64,000 bases of DNA from positions 124,001 through 188,000 of the forward strand of contig NZ_VSKK01000002.1 of assembly GCF_008086205.1 (NCBI RefSeq). Direction: 5' to 3'. The stretch comes from Bizionia myxarmorum. Lineage in GTDB: Bacteria > Bacteroidota > Bacteroidia > Flavobacteriales > Flavobacteriaceae. The notes under the pieces were generated by a model that saw nothing but the letters and a program-made list of their open reading frames with translations, ran no database searches and was not told where the DNA came from. A program made the translations under genes and the position numbers. Positions 1 to 12,000 of the stretch are shown here, piece after piece (the first letter of the stretch is position 1; each line of letters begins with the position of its first letter).

Positions 1-1512
1 TATCACCGCTTTCCAAAGCTGGATAATTTTAAAGCTCAAATTGAAGAAAAGAAAGGGTCTTTTACTTCAGAATCTAGAGCTATTTTGGTTTTAAGTTTAC
101 AGGAACAGTATAAAAATTTTAATAGTTCATCTTCAACTAAAAGAAATATTGACGCTTTAAAGGATGAAAACACCTTTACTATTACAACAGGGCATCAATT
201 AAATATTTTTACGGGTCCACTTTATTTTTTCTATAAAATTATTTCAACCATTAATTTATGTGAAGAGCTAAAAGCGAAATATCCTGAAAATCAATTTGTG
301 CCTATTTATTGGATGGCTACCGAAGATCATGATTTTGAAGAAATAAATTACTTTAATTTTCAAGATAAAAAGGTGCAATGGAATCGCGAAGCTTCCGGTC
401 CTGTTGGAGAATTGGATTTAGAAGGTTTCGAATATGTTTTTGAAGTGTTTTCGAAACAATTACCTAAAAGTATGCATGCCGATAAACTAACGAATTTATT
501 TAAGAAAGCCTATGTGGATCATTCCAATTTAACCGATGCCACCCGCTATTTGGTAAATGAGTTGTTTTCAGAATACGGATTGGTTATTTTAGATGGAAAT
601 GATAAAGCCTTAAAAAAGGAGTTTATTCCATTTGTAAAAGAAGAACTTATCAATCAATCGTCTTTCAAAAATGTTTCAGAAACCAACGAAAAACTGAACG
701 GTTTGCCTGAAAATTATAAAATTCAGGTGAATCCAAGAGAAATCAATTTATTCTACATAAAACCTGGATTACGGGAGCGCATTGTTGAGGCGGATGGAAT
801 ATTTCACGTTTTAGAAACTAGCATGTCATGGAATAAAACGGAATTATTAGAAGAAGTTGAAAATCATCCCGAACGCTTTAGTCCCAATGTTATTTTACGT
901 CCGCTATTTCAAGAAATCGTTTTGCCTAACCTGTGTTATATTGGCGGTGGCGGCGAATTGGCCTATTGGTTTCAACTGAAATCAAATTTCGAAGCTCACA
1001 ACATTCCTTTTCCCATGTTGTTATTGCGAAATTCGGTCGTGTTAACCACAACAAAACAACAAGAGAAATTACACAAATTAGGTTTAGAAACTAAAAATTT
1101 ATTTTTAAAGCAATCAGATTTGTTAACGAAGGTTACCAAAGATATTTCCGAAATTAGAATCGATTTTTCGAATCAAAAAGAACATCTTAAAAAGCAGTTC
1201 CAAGATTTATATACTTTGGCAGAGCAAACCGACAAATCTTTTAAAGGTGCGGTTGCTGCGCAAGAACATAAACAAATTCAAGGTTTAGAACATTTAGAAC
1301 AGAGGCTTTTAAAAGCTCAAAAACGAAAATTAGCAGTCGTTTTAGAACGCGTAAAGCTGCTTCAAGATGAAATATTTCCAAATCAAAGTTTACAAGAGCG
1401 ACAAGCTAATTTTTCTACCTTTTATTTGGAGTTTGGAGACCAATTAATTCAGCAGTTAGTGTTAAATTTGCAACCGCTGAAAGGCGAGTTTTTAATACTA
1501 AATTTAGAGTAA
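1..1512 (+). CDS. bshC: BshC, putative bacillithiol synthase (cysteine-adding), 5' partial
   Basis: The reading frame is open from base 1, so the N-terminus lies upstream of the window; 503 residues are visible and the family is about 530 long. BshC is thought to add cysteine to glucosaminyl-malate in the last step of bacillithiol synthesis, in the cytoplasm. Recognisable blocks are YHRFPKLDNF at the window edge, TTGHQLNIFTGPLYFFYK, the WMATEDHDF motif, IGGGGELAYW in the middle, and a charged helical C-terminal part typical of the family coiled coil. The next gene starts 3 bases after the stop, so the two are probably co-transcribed. Family assignment is from recalled motifs. Confidence 0.9.
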   Translation, partial: YHRFPKLDNFKAQIEEKKGSFTSESRAILVLSLQEQYKNFNSSSSTKRNIDALKDENTFTITTGHQLNIFTGPLYFFYKIISTINLCEELKAKYPENQFVPIYWMATEDHDFEEINYFNFQDKKVQWNREASGPVGELDLEGFEYVFEVFSKQLPKSMHADKLTNLFKKAYVDHSNLTDATRYLVNELFSEYGLVILDGNDKALKKEFIPFVKEELINQSSFKNVSETNEKLNGLPENYKIQVNPREINLFYIKPGLRERIVEADGIFHVLETSMSWNKTELLEEVENHPERFSPNVILRPLFQEIVLPNLCYIGGGGELAYWFQLKSNFEAHNIPFPMLLLRNSVVLTTTKQQEKLHKLGLETKNLFLKQSDLLTKVTKDISEIRIDFSNQKEHLKKQFQDLYTLAEQTDKSFKGAVAAQEHKQIQGLEHLEQRLLKAQKRKLAVVLERVKLLQDEIFPNQSLQERQANFSTFYLEFGDQLIQQLVLNLQPLKGEFLILNLE

Positions 1513-1515
1513 TTC

Positions 1516-2886
1516 ATGCATAAAATTGATATTGGACTTATTGAAATGACTTTAGATGTCATGAAATATGCCATTGGTAGAATTTCAGCTACCGAACACC
1601 AAATAGGACAGCCTAAAAAATACGAAGATTTAAAAGCACTTGTTGGCGAGACCGTAACCGAAAAAGGTGTGGGCGGCGAGTATGCTTTTAACTTATGGAA
1701 AGAGCATTTATCAAAAGCCAACGTTCCTGTAGATCACCCAAGAAATTTAGCATTTGTTCCGGCAGCACCAACGCGTGCGGCTATTATGTTCGATTTGGTT
1801 ACATCTGCCTCTAGTATTCACGGTGCGTATTGGATGGAAGGTGCCGGTGGCATTTTTTGCGAAAATGAAGCTATGTCATGGATTGTGTCTTTAACAGGGT
1901 TACCAGAAGGTGCTTTCGGCGTTTTTACGAGTGGCGGCACGGCAGCTAATTTATCGGCCATTGTAACCGCGCGTGAAAACTGGCGTTTGGATGATACCTA
2001 TAAGCGTGAAAAAGGCTTAATAATTACGTCTATCGGTGCACATTCTTCCATTAAGGCTATGGCGAAAGTGGCTGATGTAGATATTATGCTAGTGGATTCT
2101 GAAGAAAGACTAACGGGTGCCGATTTACGCGAAACTATTGATAATTTAAACTTTCACCAACGTAAACGTTTATTTGCAGTGGTTGCAACAGGCGGAACAA
2201 CAAATGCTGGAATCATCGACGATTTAGAAGGCATTGCAGATGTTTGCGAAAAAGAAAACTTGTGGTTTCATGTAGATGCTGCTTACGGTGGAGGTGCTTT
2301 AGCAGCCGATTCGGTAAGACATTTGTTCAATGGTATTGAACGTTCAGACAGCATTACAATTGATCCGCATAAATGGATGTTTTCACCTTATGATTGTGGT
2401 GCGGTAATTTATAAATACCCAGAATTAGCTAAAGCAGCCCATTCCCAACAAGGATCTTATTTAGATATTTTTAAAGATGAAGGTGCTCATGGTTTTAATC
2501 CAACCGACTATCAAATACAATTAACCCGCCGTGTACGTGGTTTACCATTATGGTTTTCATTAGCAACGCACGGAACGGATAGGTATAAAGAAGCGGTAGA
2601 GCGCGGTTTAGAATTGGCGCAATTGGCTGGTAAAATGATTACCGAAAACCCGAACGTGGAATTGGTAAGAGAACCAAGTCTGTCATGTGTTTTATACCGA
2701 CGAATTGGATGGGAACCAGAAGATTACACAAATTGGACCTATGAAAATCATAGAAAAGGTTTCGCTTTAGTAACGCCTACCAAATGGAAAAATGGTGATG
2801 CATTTGAAACAGTTTCACGTTTTTGCTTTATTAATCCAGATACAACAGAAAAAGATATTCAAATGATTTTAGACTCTATGAATTAA
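1516..2886 (+). CDS. PLP-dependent group II decarboxylase family protein
   Basis: A 456-residue fold-type I PLP enzyme of the aromatic-amino-acid/glutamate decarboxylase superfamily. Visible motifs are the phosphate-binding [12 protein letters not shown] (about 138-149), HVDAAYGGG with Asp253 expected to contact the pyridine nitrogen, and DPHKWMF with Lys286 expected to form the Schiff base. The substrate cannot be read from sequence; amino-acid decarboxylase is the usual annotation. It starts 3 bases after bshC, suggesting one transcript, but a link to bacillithiol is only contextual. Met11 is an alternative start. The long N-terminal helical region before the PLP domain is normal for this family. 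Confidence 0.8.
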   Translation: MHKIDIGLIEMTLDVMKYAIGRISATEHQIGQPKKYEDLKALVGETVTEKGVGGEYAFNLWKEHLSKANVPVDHPRNLAFVPAAPTRAAIMFDLVTSASSIHGAYWMEGAGGIFCENEAMSWIVSLTGLPEGAFGVFTSGGTAANLSAIVTARENWRLDDTYKREKGLIITSIGAHSSIKAMAKVADVDIMLVDSEERLTGADLRETIDNLNFHQRKRLFAVVATGGTTNAGIIDDLEGIADVCEKENLWFHVDAAYGGGALAADSVRHLFNGIERSDSITIDPHKWMFSPYDCGAVIYKYPELAKAAHSQQGSYLDIFKDEGAHGFNPTDYQIQLTRRVRGLPLWFSLATHGTDRYKEAVERGLELAQLAGKMITENPNVELVREPSLSCVLYRRIGWEPEDYTNWTYENHRKGFALVTPTKWKNGDAFETVSRFCFINPDTTEKDIQMILDSMN

Positions 2887-2945
2887 TTATTCAAAAAAGT
2901 TTAGGTCATAAACAGCTAATCAAAAATCAATTGTTATTTTTACGC

Positions 2946-4481
2946 ATGCAACACAACAACGTACTTATATTAGATTTCGGCTCGCAATACACCCAACTTA
3001 TTGCACGCCGCGTTAGGGAACTCAACATTTATTGTGAGATTTATCCATATAACAAAATTCCAAATAATTTAGAAACTTATAAAGCCGTAATCCTTTCAGG
3101 AAGTCCTAATTCTGTTAGAGGTGAAGCTGTTTTACATCCGGAGTTAAAAGGTATTCGTGGTGAAAAACCACTTTTAGCGGTTTGCTATGGTGCGCAATAT
3201 TTAGCCCATTTTTCTGGGGGTGAAGTTGCGCCTTCAAACACGCGAGAATATGGTCGTGCTCATCTTTCTTTCGTAAAAGAAAAAGAAGATTTTTTCCATA
3301 ATATCTATACAGGAAGTCAAGTTTGGATGAGTCATAGCGATACTATTAAAACACTTCCAAAAAATGGCGTTTTACTGGCCAGCACAGAAGATGTTGAAAA
3401 TGCTGCTTATAAAATTGAAGGTGAAGATACCTATGCTATTCAATTTCACCCAGAAGTGTATCATACTAAAGACGGAAAGCAATTACTGGAGAATTTTTTA
3501 GTGCATATTGCTAAAGTCGAACAAGACTGGACGCCTCAATCTTTTGTTGAAGAGTCTGTTGCCGATTTAAAAGAAAAGTTAGGAAATGATCGTGTTGTTT
3601 TAGGACTTTCAGGCGGTGTAGATTCATCAGTAGCAGCTATGTTATTGCATAAAGCTATCGGCGAAAATCTCTATTGTATTTTCGTTAATAATGGTTTATT
3701 GCGTAAAAATGAATTCCATGATGTGTTAGATCAATATAAAGATATGGGTCTTAATGTAAAAGGCGTTGATGCTTCGGCACGTTTTTTGGATGCACTTGCA
3801 GGATTAAGCGATCCAGAAGAAAAGCGTAAAGCAATTGGTCGCGTATTCATTGAAGTTTTTGATGATGAAGCTCATGAAATAACAGATGTGAAATGGTTAG
3901 CTCAAGGTACTATTTATCCAGACATTATTGAAAGTGTTTCTGCAACTGGTGGACCAAGTGTTACCATTAAAAGTCATCATAATGTTGGTGGATTACCAGA
4001 TTTTATGAAGCTTAAAATTGTTGAGCCGCTTAAAGCACTTTTTAAAGATGAAGTTCGCCGCGTTGGTGCTTCTATGGATATGGACAAAGACCTATTGGGT
4101 CGCCATCCATTTCCAGGTCCTGGTTTGGCTATTCGTATTTTAGGAGATATTACAGCAGAAAAAGTGCGTATTTTACAAGAAGTAGATGCCGTGTTTATTG
4201 GTAATTTAAGAAAGTGGAATCTGTATGACAGCGTTTGGCAAGCAGGTGCTATTTTGCTTCCAGTGAATAGCGTTGGTGTTATGGGCGATGAGCGTACTTA
4301 TGAAAAATGTGTGGCGCTTAGAGCCGTAGAAAGTACAGATGGCATGACAGCCGATTGGGTAAATTTACCATATGAGTTTTTACAAAAAACATCCAATGAA
4401 ATAATAAACAAAGTAAAAGGCGTTAATAGAGTAGTGTATGACATTAGTTCTAAGCCACCTGCAACAATTGAGTGGGAATAA
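2946..4481 (+). CDS. guaA: GMP synthase (glutamine-hydrolysing)
   Basis: Converts XMP to GMP with ATP and glutamine in purine synthesis. The N-terminal class I glutamine amidotransferase has the nucleophile in [13 protein letters not shown] (Cys80) and the His-Glu pair in FHPEVYHT. The ATP pyrophosphatase domain carries the PP-loop [15 protein letters not shown]. The C-terminal dimerisation domain ends in the typical TIEWE. I place the start at the ATG at 2946 (protein begins [12 protein letters not shown]); a TTG five codons upstream is in frame but adds non-conserved residues. Length 511 is normal. A weak hairpin with a short T run lies just after the stop. Confidence 0.97.
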   Translation: MQHNNVLILDFGSQYTQLIARRVRELNIYCEIYPYNKIPNNLETYKAVILSGSPNSVRGEAVLHPELKGIRGEKPLLAVCYGAQYLAHFSGGEVAPSNTREYGRAHLSFVKEKEDFFHNIYTGSQVWMSHSDTIKTLPKNGVLLASTEDVENAAYKIEGEDTYAIQFHPEVYHTKDGKQLLENFLVHIAKVEQDWTPQSFVEESVADLKEKLGNDRVVLGLSGGVDSSVAAMLLHKAIGENLYCIFVNNGLLRKNEFHDVLDQYKDMGLNVKGVDASARFLDALAGLSDPEEKRKAIGRVFIEVFDDEAHEITDVKWLAQGTIYPDIIESVSATGGPSVTIKSHHNVGGLPDFMKLKIVEPLKALFKDEVRRVGASMDMDKDLLGRHPFPGPGLAIRILGDITAEKVRILQEVDAVFIGNLRKWNLYDSVWQAGAILLPVNSVGVMGDERTYEKCVALRAVESTDGMTADWVNLPYEFLQKTSNEIINKVKGVNRVVYDISSKPPATIEWE

Positions 4482-4488
4482 ATAAAAC

Positions 4489-4507
4489 ATCACTTCGAGT
4501 GATTTTT
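4489..4507 (+). terminator. Short hairpin plus T run after guaA
   Basis: ATCACT (4489-4494) pairs with AGTGAT (4498-4503) around a 3-base loop and is followed by TTTT. It lies 7 bases after the guaA stop, so it may be a weak intrinsic terminator. The cacttcga core also resembles one half of the 40-bp repeat at 35661-35820, so it could be a degenerate repeat remnant instead. Confidence 0.4.
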
Positions 4508-4651
4508 GAGGAACGAAAAAATTGTATCGAGAAGTTAGGCGTTACCACCAAGTTCGCTTCTTCTAATTAATTTTTTTTATTCCGTTAATTTTAAAATGAA
4601 TATAAAGGATGGCGTTGCAATCGTTAACGCAAATCCGAACGTATATAAATT

Positions 4652-6601
4652 ATGAAGAAACTCTTATATATTTTAGGTATTCTGTTATTTGTTGCTTGTG
4701 GTTCTGCATCACAAGCTCAAAATTACAAAACCCATAAAGTTCAAGCTGGCGAAACCGTTGAAAGTATTGCGAGACAATATCAATTAACAGCGTTTGATAT
4801 TTATGCATTAAATCCAGATGCTAAAAAGGAGTTAAAACGCAATGCCGTTTTAATTATTCCCAATAAAAAAATTGATCGTACTGCGCCACATGCAGCCATT
4901 GAGCGTGAATTAACAGGTTTCAAAAAACACACAGTTAAGCGTAAAGAAACCTTGTATAGTTTAGCTAAAGAGTATAATGTAGCACAAGACGAAATTAAAA
5001 AACACAACACTTTTTTATACGCCAATAACTTACGTAAAGGCGATGAAATTAAAATTCCAATTTATAAAAAAGTATTTACAGTTTCAAAACCGGATGCTAC
5101 TGATGGTAATTCAACTGGAACAACTACATCCACAAAAAAATACACGGTTTTACCGAAAGAAGGAAAATGGCGTATAGCCTACAAATTTGGAATAACCGTT
5201 GCTGAATTGGATGCTTTAAATCCAGGAATTAATGCAGTTTTAAACGATGGTGAAATTATTAATGTTCCAAATATTAATAATACAGAAGAAAAACCAGTTG
5301 ACAGTAAATACTCGTATTATGAAGTATTACCGAAAGAAGGTTTTTATAGACTGAAAGTAAAATTAGGTTTGGATCAAGACCAATTGGAAGCCTTAAACCC
5401 AGAACTTGTAGAAAGCGGACTAAAAGTTGGTATGGTATTAAAAGTGCCATTTAGCGCCAATGTGGAAGACGAAAATATAAAATTAGAATCTAAAGATTTA
5501 ACAAATTCTATAAGCAGTTACAAGCAAAAGCATATTGCTATAATGTTGCCGTTTAAATTGAATAAACTAAATACGGACTCTATTTCTGATACGAAAGCAC
5601 AAATTTTAAAAGACCCATTTATAGATATGTCTTTAGATTTTTACTCTGGAGTTGTCGTGGCATTGGACTCCCTTAAAAATTTAGGGGTTAATTTAAAAGT
5701 TGATATTTATGATACTAAAAATACGGGTAGTGAAATATCCAGTATTTTAAATAATAACAACTTTAATGATGTTCATGCTGTAATTGGACCATTTATGCCA
5801 GAAAACATTAAGAGAGTGGCGAATGAATTACAAGGGCAAAATATTCCTGTTGTTTCACCTTTGGCTAAAAATTTAGAGATATCGGAAAATGTATTTCAAT
5901 CCAGACCTTCTGAAGATTTATTAAAGGAAAAAATAGTTAAGTATGTAAATGATGATGCGACTATAAGTCAAATTATCATCATTTCAGATGAAAGTCGCGC
6001 TAGTATTGCCAACGATTTAAAAAATAGTTTTCCAACGGCGTCATTAATAAAATCTCGAAAGAATAAAAGTGGTACAGACGGCTTTTATATTTATGATACC
6101 GACATCACGTCCAAATTAAAACCAGGTAAAAATTTCATCTTTTTTGAAACAACAAATGCTGGTTTCGTTTCCAATGTTACTAGTAAATTGAACTCTTTGA
6201 TTTCCAAAGACCGTCAGATTATTTTAGGAACCACTGAAATGGGAGCTGCTTTTGAAGATGATGAGGTTTCTAATTCTCATTTATCCAATTTACAATTCAC
6301 CTTTGCAGCTATAGCAAAAACCTTTAATGAAGATGATAATAATAGTTTCGCTATAGAATATCAAAAACGTTATGGTGTTTCTCCTAATAAAATAGCGGTT
6401 CGTGGTTTTGATGTTACCATGGATGTGGTACTGCGTTTAGTGAATTTTACAGACCTTTATGAATCTGTAAGTCAAGCGCCTTTAACGGAATATGTGGAGA
6501 ACAAATTTGCCTACAAAAAGAAAGTTTCAGGCGGATTTTATAATGATACGGTGTATTTAGTTAAATATGAAGATTTAAAAATCAAAGAAATTAAACTCTA
6601 A
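4652..6601 (+). CDS. LysM-repeat lipoprotein fused to a type 1 periplasmic-binding-protein domain
   Basis: 649 residues. The N-terminus is a lipoprotein signal (hydrophobic stretch then FVAC, acylated Cys16), so it should be membrane anchored. Four LysM-like units follow, starting near residues 29 (THKVQAGETVESIARQY), 92 (HTVKRKETLYSLAKEY), 164 and 222; LysM binds peptidoglycan. From about 290 to the end is a domain resembling type 1 periplasmic-binding proteins (HIAIMLPFKLN, VIGPFMPENIKRVA, IPVVSPLAKN), similar in concept to LpoA or amino-acid-binding proteins. The likely role is sensing or regulating cell-wall synthesis, which is inference. The OsmC gene starts 4 bases after its stop. Confidence 0.8.
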   Translation: MKKLLYILGILLFVACGSASQAQNYKTHKVQAGETVESIARQYQLTAFDIYALNPDAKKELKRNAVLIIPNKKIDRTAPHAAIERELTGFKKHTVKRKETLYSLAKEYNVAQDEIKKHNTFLYANNLRKGDEIKIPIYKKVFTVSKPDATDGNSTGTTTSTKKYTVLPKEGKWRIAYKFGITVAELDALNPGINAVLNDGEIINVPNINNTEEKPVDSKYSYYEVLPKEGFYRLKVKLGLDQDQLEALNPELVESGLKVGMVLKVPFSANVEDENIKLESKDLTNSISSYKQKHIAIMLPFKLNKLNTDSISDTKAQILKDPFIDMSLDFYSGVVVALDSLKNLGVNLKVDIYDTKNTGSEISSILNNNNFNDVHAVIGPFMPENIKRVANELQGQNIPVVSPLAKNLEISENVFQSRPSEDLLKEKIVKYVNDDATISQIIIISDESRASIANDLKNSFPTASLIKSRKNKSGTDGFYIYDTDITSKLKPGKNFIFFETTNAGFVSNVTSKLNSLISKDRQIILGTTEMGAAFEDDEVSNSHLSNLQFTFAAIAKTFNEDDNNSFAIEYQKRYGVSPNKIAVRGFDVTMDVVLRLVNFTDLYESVSQAPLTEYVENKFAYKKKVSGGFYNDTVYLVKYEDLKIKEIKL

Positions 6602-6605
6602 TAAC

Positions 6606-7007
6606 ATGACAGCAACTGTAGTTTATTTAGGCAATTTAAGTACTGAAAACACACACTTAAAATCGGGTAATACTTTTATTACGGATGCACCTCTTGATAA
6701 TAATGGTAAAGGTCAAGCGTTTTCGCCAACCGATACTATTGCCGCCGGATTAGCGAGTTGCATGTTAACAGTTATGGGTATAAAAGCGCAAGACCTGGAT
6801 TATAATATGTCTGGAACAAAAGCAGAGGTCACTAAAACAATGGCTTCAGAACCAAGACGAATTTCAAAAATTGAAGTTGTTTTAACCTTCCCATTAGGAG
6901 CTGATAGTAAAACTCAGAAAATTCTAGAAAATACGGGAAGAACCTGTCCTGTTCTTTATAGTCTGCATCCAGATATTGAAAAAGATATTACTTTTAATTG
7001 GGAATAG
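6606..7007 (+). CDS. OsmC/Ohr family peroxiredoxin-like protein
   Basis: 133 residues, the usual length for OsmC proteins, which reduce organic hydroperoxides using two cysteines. Both expected cysteines are present: Cys52 in GLASCMLTVMG and Cys114 in GRTCPVLYSL. The FSPTDTIAAGL stretch before Cys52 is the family signature. The start ATG lies 4 bases after the LysM gene stop, so translation may be coupled. Bacillithiol could be the partner thiol in this organism, but that is speculation from the presence of bshC. OsmC versus Ohr subclass is not resolved here. Confidence 0.88.
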   Translation: MTATVVYLGNLSTENTHLKSGNTFITDAPLDNNGKGQAFSPTDTIAAGLASCMLTVMGIKAQDLDYNMSGTKAEVTKTMASEPRRISKIEVVLTFPLGADSKTQKILENTGRTCPVLYSLHPDIEKDITFNWE

Positions 7008-7052
7008 GCTTTTTATTAAAACACTTTTAGAAATTCATATATCATAATTTTC

Positions 7053-7283
7053 ATGGAACCTGACAGAGAATTTCTTATTAAACTCGCGCATACTAAAATG
7101 CCTTTCGGTAAGTATAAGGATCGGTATTTAATAGATTTACCCGAGTATTATGTGGTTTGGTATCACACTAAAGGATTTCCAAACGGTAAACTAGGAGAGA
7201 TGCTTCAAATGGTTTATGAACTGAAACTGAATGGTCTTGAAGAGTTAATTAGAAATATTAAAAGAAACTTTCCTAAAATTTAA
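7053..7283 (+). CDS. DUF3820 family protein
   Basis: A 76-residue protein matching my memory of the DUF3820 family: MPFGKYKDRYLIDLPEYYVV in the first half and a helical second half. Related sequences also occur as a small domain in nuclease- or polymerase-associated proteins, so a nucleic-acid role has been suggested, but the function is unknown. It has no signal peptide or membrane segment. It sits 45 bases after the OsmC gene on the same strand and may be co-transcribed with it. A 190-base gap with no recognisable gene separates it from pyrG. Confidence 0.8.
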   Translation: MEPDREFLIKLAHTKMPFGKYKDRYLIDLPEYYVVWYHTKGFPNGKLGEMLQMVYELKLNGLEELIRNIKRNFPKI

Positions 7284-7437
7284 ATTTAATTATTTTCTGC
7301 CGCCTTTTTTGTTTTAATTATCTAGATATCAATTGCCTACTTTTTATATTTATTCATGTAATATTTTTTGGTTCATTTAAATACTGAAACGTAAAAATCA
7401 TGATTTAATATTCCCAACAATGGCTTGATACCTAATT

Positions 7438-7445
7438 TAATTTTG
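7438..7445 (+). promoter_or_regulatory. Possible -7 box of pyrG promoter
   Basis: TAATTTTG matches the Bacteroidota -7 consensus TAnnTTTG and lies 28 bases before the pyrG ATG. No clear TTG -33 element is seen at the usual 17-20 base spacing, so the call is tentative. Confidence 0.35.
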
Positions 7446-7464
7446 TAAATTCGCAGGCGTTTAA

Positions 7465-9108
<1,644 letters not shown>

Positions 9109-9243
9109 AAATAATTTTGGATAGTTTTTTGTAAAAAGCACTAAACTATGTGATTGATAATTTTATTCTGTCTTTTTTCAAGTGAAATCGTTTAATACAA
9201 GAACCTTAAGATTTTACATTTAGAAAAGACCACAATTTAATAT

Positions 9244-11148
9244 ATGGAAAAAAAGAAATTAGACGTTAATTCGATTATAGGCTTTGCCCTTATTTTCGGA
9301 ATTTTAGTGTACATGATGTATACTAGTCAGCCAACTCCTGAAGAATTAGCAGAACAAGAAAGAGCGAAAATTGAGCAGGTTGAAGCTGAAAAGCAAGCAC
9401 AAAAGCAGGACGAAACAGCTATTACTGCAGCAGAAGATTACGCCGTAGTTAATGCACAAGACTCGACACAGCTTGTAGCTATGCAAAATAAATTAGGTGC
9501 CTTTGCTTATTCTGCAAGTTTACCTTCAGCATCTGCCAACGAAACAGAAGTTCAAACCGATGTTTTAGATTTAAAATTTAGCAATAAGGGTGGCTATTTG
9601 TCGGAAGTAAAACTGAAAGAATTTGTCGATTTTGATTCTATTCCAATCTATCTGATTAAAGACGCCAATACTAACTTCAATATTAATTTTGGCACTTCAG
9701 ATAGTCGCATATTAAATACCAAAGATTTATATTTTGAGCCTACAGTAACTAAAAATGGGGAAAACACCGTAGTTTCTATGAAACTTAAAGTGTCTGAACA
9801 GAAGTTTTTAGAATACCGTTACGAAATTAAACCCAATGATTATATGGTGGATTTCACCATCCGTTCTCAAGGTTTAAGTAATGTTATTAATGGTACGCAG
9901 CCTATTAATTTAGATTGGCAGTTGGATACCTATCGTCATGATAAAAGTATTTCTTATGAAAACCGTTACACACGTTTAACGTATCAATACGAAGGTACTA
10001 AAATTGATAAATTAAGTCCTACAGGTGAAGATGAAGAAACAGAACCAAATGTAAACTGGATATCTTTCAGACAGCATTTCTTCAGTACTATTTTGTCTTC
10101 CAAAACACCGCTTAAATCGGTTCAGTTGAAATCAACAGATTTAGTTGAAAACGAAGAAGTTGATACCATATTCACAAAATCCTATCAAGCTAAATTTACT
10201 TTAGAAACCAATGGTGGCGAAATAAGTCAAGATTTAGGTTTCTATTTCGGACCAACCGACAACAAAGTTTTACAAGCATACGATATTGGATTAGAAGATA
10301 GTATTCCATTTGGTTGGGGTATTTTTGGATGGATTAACCGTTATGTTTTTGTACCATTATTTGCATTTTTAGCTGGATTTTTACCGTATGGTATTGCTAT
10401 TATTGTTATGACGGTATTAATCAAGTTCTTATTATCATTTGTACAATACAAGCAATTCTTGTCTCAAGCCAAATTAAAAGTTTTGAAACCAGAATTAGAT
10501 GCTATTCGTTTGAAGCATAAGGATAACAAAATGAAAGCACAGCAGGAAACGATGGCTCTTCAAAATAAGGCCGGAGCGAGTCCGTTGAGTGGTTGTTTAC
10601 CAGCATTAATACAATTACCTGTGTTTTATGCTTTATTCCAATTCTTCCCATCGGCTTTTGATTTAAGACAGAAAAGTTTCCTTTGGGCGGACGATTTATC
10701 ATCCTATGATGTTATAGCTGAATTGCCCTTTCCAATTCCATTTTATGGTGATCACGTGAGTTTATTCCCAATATTGGCTTCTATTGCAATTTTCTTTTAT
10801 ATGAAAATGACAACAGGTCAACAAATGGCATCACAACCAACGCAAGAAGGTATGCCAGATATGGCGAAATTGATGAAGTATATGATATACTTATCACCTT
10901 TAATGATGTTATTCTTCTTTAATAATTATGCATCTGGTTTAAGTTTATATTACTTTATTTCCAACTTAATTAGTATTGGGATTATGTTAGTTATTAAAAA
11001 CTACATTTTGGATGAGGATAAAATTCATGCTCAAATTCAAATCAAGAAAAAGAATCCTAAAAAGCAAAATAAGTTTCAGAAAAAAATGGCTGATATGATG
11101 GAGCAAGCCGAGCAACAAAAGCAAGCTCAAGAAAATCGTAAAAAATAA
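9244..11148 (+). CDS. yidC: Membrane protein insertase YidC
   Basis: 634 residues. Inserts and folds inner-membrane proteins with or without SecYEG. An N-terminal membrane anchor (about residues 12-30) is followed by an acidic, Gln/Ala-rich linker, a large periplasmic beta domain, then the conserved Oxa1-like core with five membrane segments from about residue 355 (YVFVPLFAFLAGFLPYGIAI, SPLSGCLPALIQLPVFYALF, SGLSLYYFISNLISI). The C-terminal tail is very basic (KKKNPKKQNKFQKK), as expected for ribosome contact. A strong terminator follows directly. Confidence 0.95.
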   Translation: MEKKKLDVNSIIGFALIFGILVYMMYTSQPTPEELAEQERAKIEQVEAEKQAQKQDETAITAAEDYAVVNAQDSTQLVAMQNKLGAFAYSASLPSASANETEVQTDVLDLKFSNKGGYLSEVKLKEFVDFDSIPIYLIKDANTNFNINFGTSDSRILNTKDLYFEPTVTKNGENTVVSMKLKVSEQKFLEYRYEIKPNDYMVDFTIRSQGLSNVINGTQPINLDWQLDTYRHDKSISYENRYTRLTYQYEGTKIDKLSPTGEDEETEPNVNWISFRQHFFSTILSSKTPLKSVQLKSTDLVENEEVDTIFTKSYQAKFTLETNGGEISQDLGFYFGPTDNKVLQAYDIGLEDSIPFGWGIFGWINRYVFVPLFAFLAGFLPYGIAIIVMTVLIKFLLSFVQYKQFLSQAKLKVLKPELDAIRLKHKDNKMKAQQETMALQNKAGASPLSGCLPALIQLPVFYALFQFFPSAFDLRQKSFLWADDLSSYDVIAELPFPIPFYGDHVSLFPILASIAIFFYMKMTTGQQMASQPTQEGMPDMAKLMKYMIYLSPLMMLFFFNNYASGLSLYYFISNLISIGIMLVIKNYILDEDKIHAQIQIKKKNPKKQNKFQKKMADMMEQAEQQKQAQENRKK

Positions 11149-11151
11149 AAT

Positions 11152-11181
11152 AAAAAAGCTGCCTTAATTGGCAGCTTTTTT
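11152..11181 (+). terminator. Intrinsic terminator after yidC
   Basis: AAAAAAGCTGCC pairs perfectly with GGCAGCTTTTTT around the 6-base loop ttaatt, starting 4 bases after the yidC stop codon. The T run makes it a convincing rho-independent terminator. Confidence 0.9.
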
Positions 11182-11236
11182 GATATAACAATTTCTACAT
11201 TTTGTCGTTTAGACATATAATATAAACTCACGAATT

Positions 11237-11941
11237 ATGAAGCAGGTATTTTTTGTTTGCGCCTTGTTGATAGGTGTTGTTACTTCCGCTCAAACTTATA
11301 ACAAATTTGATAGTAATGGTAAACGCGATGGCGAATGGAAAAAGAATTTTGATAACACAGACGTGCTTCGTTATGAAGGTACATTTTCAAATGGTGAAGA
11401 AATAGGCGTTTTTAAATTCTACAAAAATATAAACGGAAAAGCACTATTAACAGCTACGCGCGAATTTAAACCGAATACGAAAGAAGCTAAAGTAACTTTT
11501 TTTGCAAGCAATGGTAAAGTCATAAGCGAAGGACGTATGCGCGATAAAACTTATATAGGAGACTGGAAGTATTATCATAACAATTCCACACAGCTTATGA
11601 CGTTGGAACATTATAACACAAAAGGCTTTTTAGAAGGCGTTCGCTACATTTACTATCCACAAGGGCAAGTAGCAGAGAAATCTTTATATGAGCACGGGAA
11701 ATTAAATGGTAAGGCTATAGGGTATGCTGAAAATGGTAACGTTATTAAAATACATCATTATAAAATGGGTGCTTTGCATGGGGAAGCTCAATTTTTTGAT
11801 GAAGCAGGCGAATTATTAGTTGAAGGCATGTATAAGAACGATCAAAAAAATGGAGTTTGGAAGTATTATGAAAACGGCCAGTTAAAAGAAGAAAAGGATT
11901 TTACAGCAAAAAGTAACAATCCTTATAAAAGGACGAACTAA
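11237..11941 (+). CDS. YwqK/MORN-like repeat protein, exported
   Basis: 234 residues beginning with a Sec signal peptide (MKQVFFVCALLIGVVTSAQT, cleavage expected after SAQ). The rest is a series of repeats of the type NGxxxGxWxYYxxNGxL, for example DGEWKKNF, IGDWKYYHNN, NGVWKYYENGQLKEE, which match the YwqK family often labelled toxin-antitoxin system YwqK family antitoxin. In Bacteroidota these are mostly exported proteins of unknown function, and nothing here supports an antitoxin role: there is no toxin gene beside it. It is a single-gene unit bounded by terminators on both sides. Confidence 0.78.
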   Translation: MKQVFFVCALLIGVVTSAQTYNKFDSNGKRDGEWKKNFDNTDVLRYEGTFSNGEEIGVFKFYKNINGKALLTATREFKPNTKEAKVTFFASNGKVISEGRMRDKTYIGDWKYYHNNSTQLMTLEHYNTKGFLEGVRYIYYPQGQVAEKSLYEHGKLNGKAIGYAENGNVIKIHHYKMGALHGEAQFFDEAGELLVEGMYKNDQKNGVWKYYENGQLKEEKDFTAKSNNPYKRTN

Positions 11942-11965
11942 AATTCAGTTGTAATATAAAATATA

Positions 11966-12000
11966 AAAGCTCCTTAAGAAATTAAGGAGCTTTACTTTTT
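11966..12000 (+). terminator. Intrinsic terminator after the YwqK-like gene
   Basis: AAAGCTCCTTAA (11966-11977) pairs perfectly with TTAAGGAGCTTT (11982-11993) around GAAA, followed by a T-rich tract. It lies 24 bases after the stop. Confidence 0.9.

Noticed and set aside
11237-11941. Possible antitoxin of a toxin-antitoxin pair (YwqK label)
   Set aside because: The protein has an export signal and no toxin gene is adjacent; both flanks have terminators and unrelated genes.
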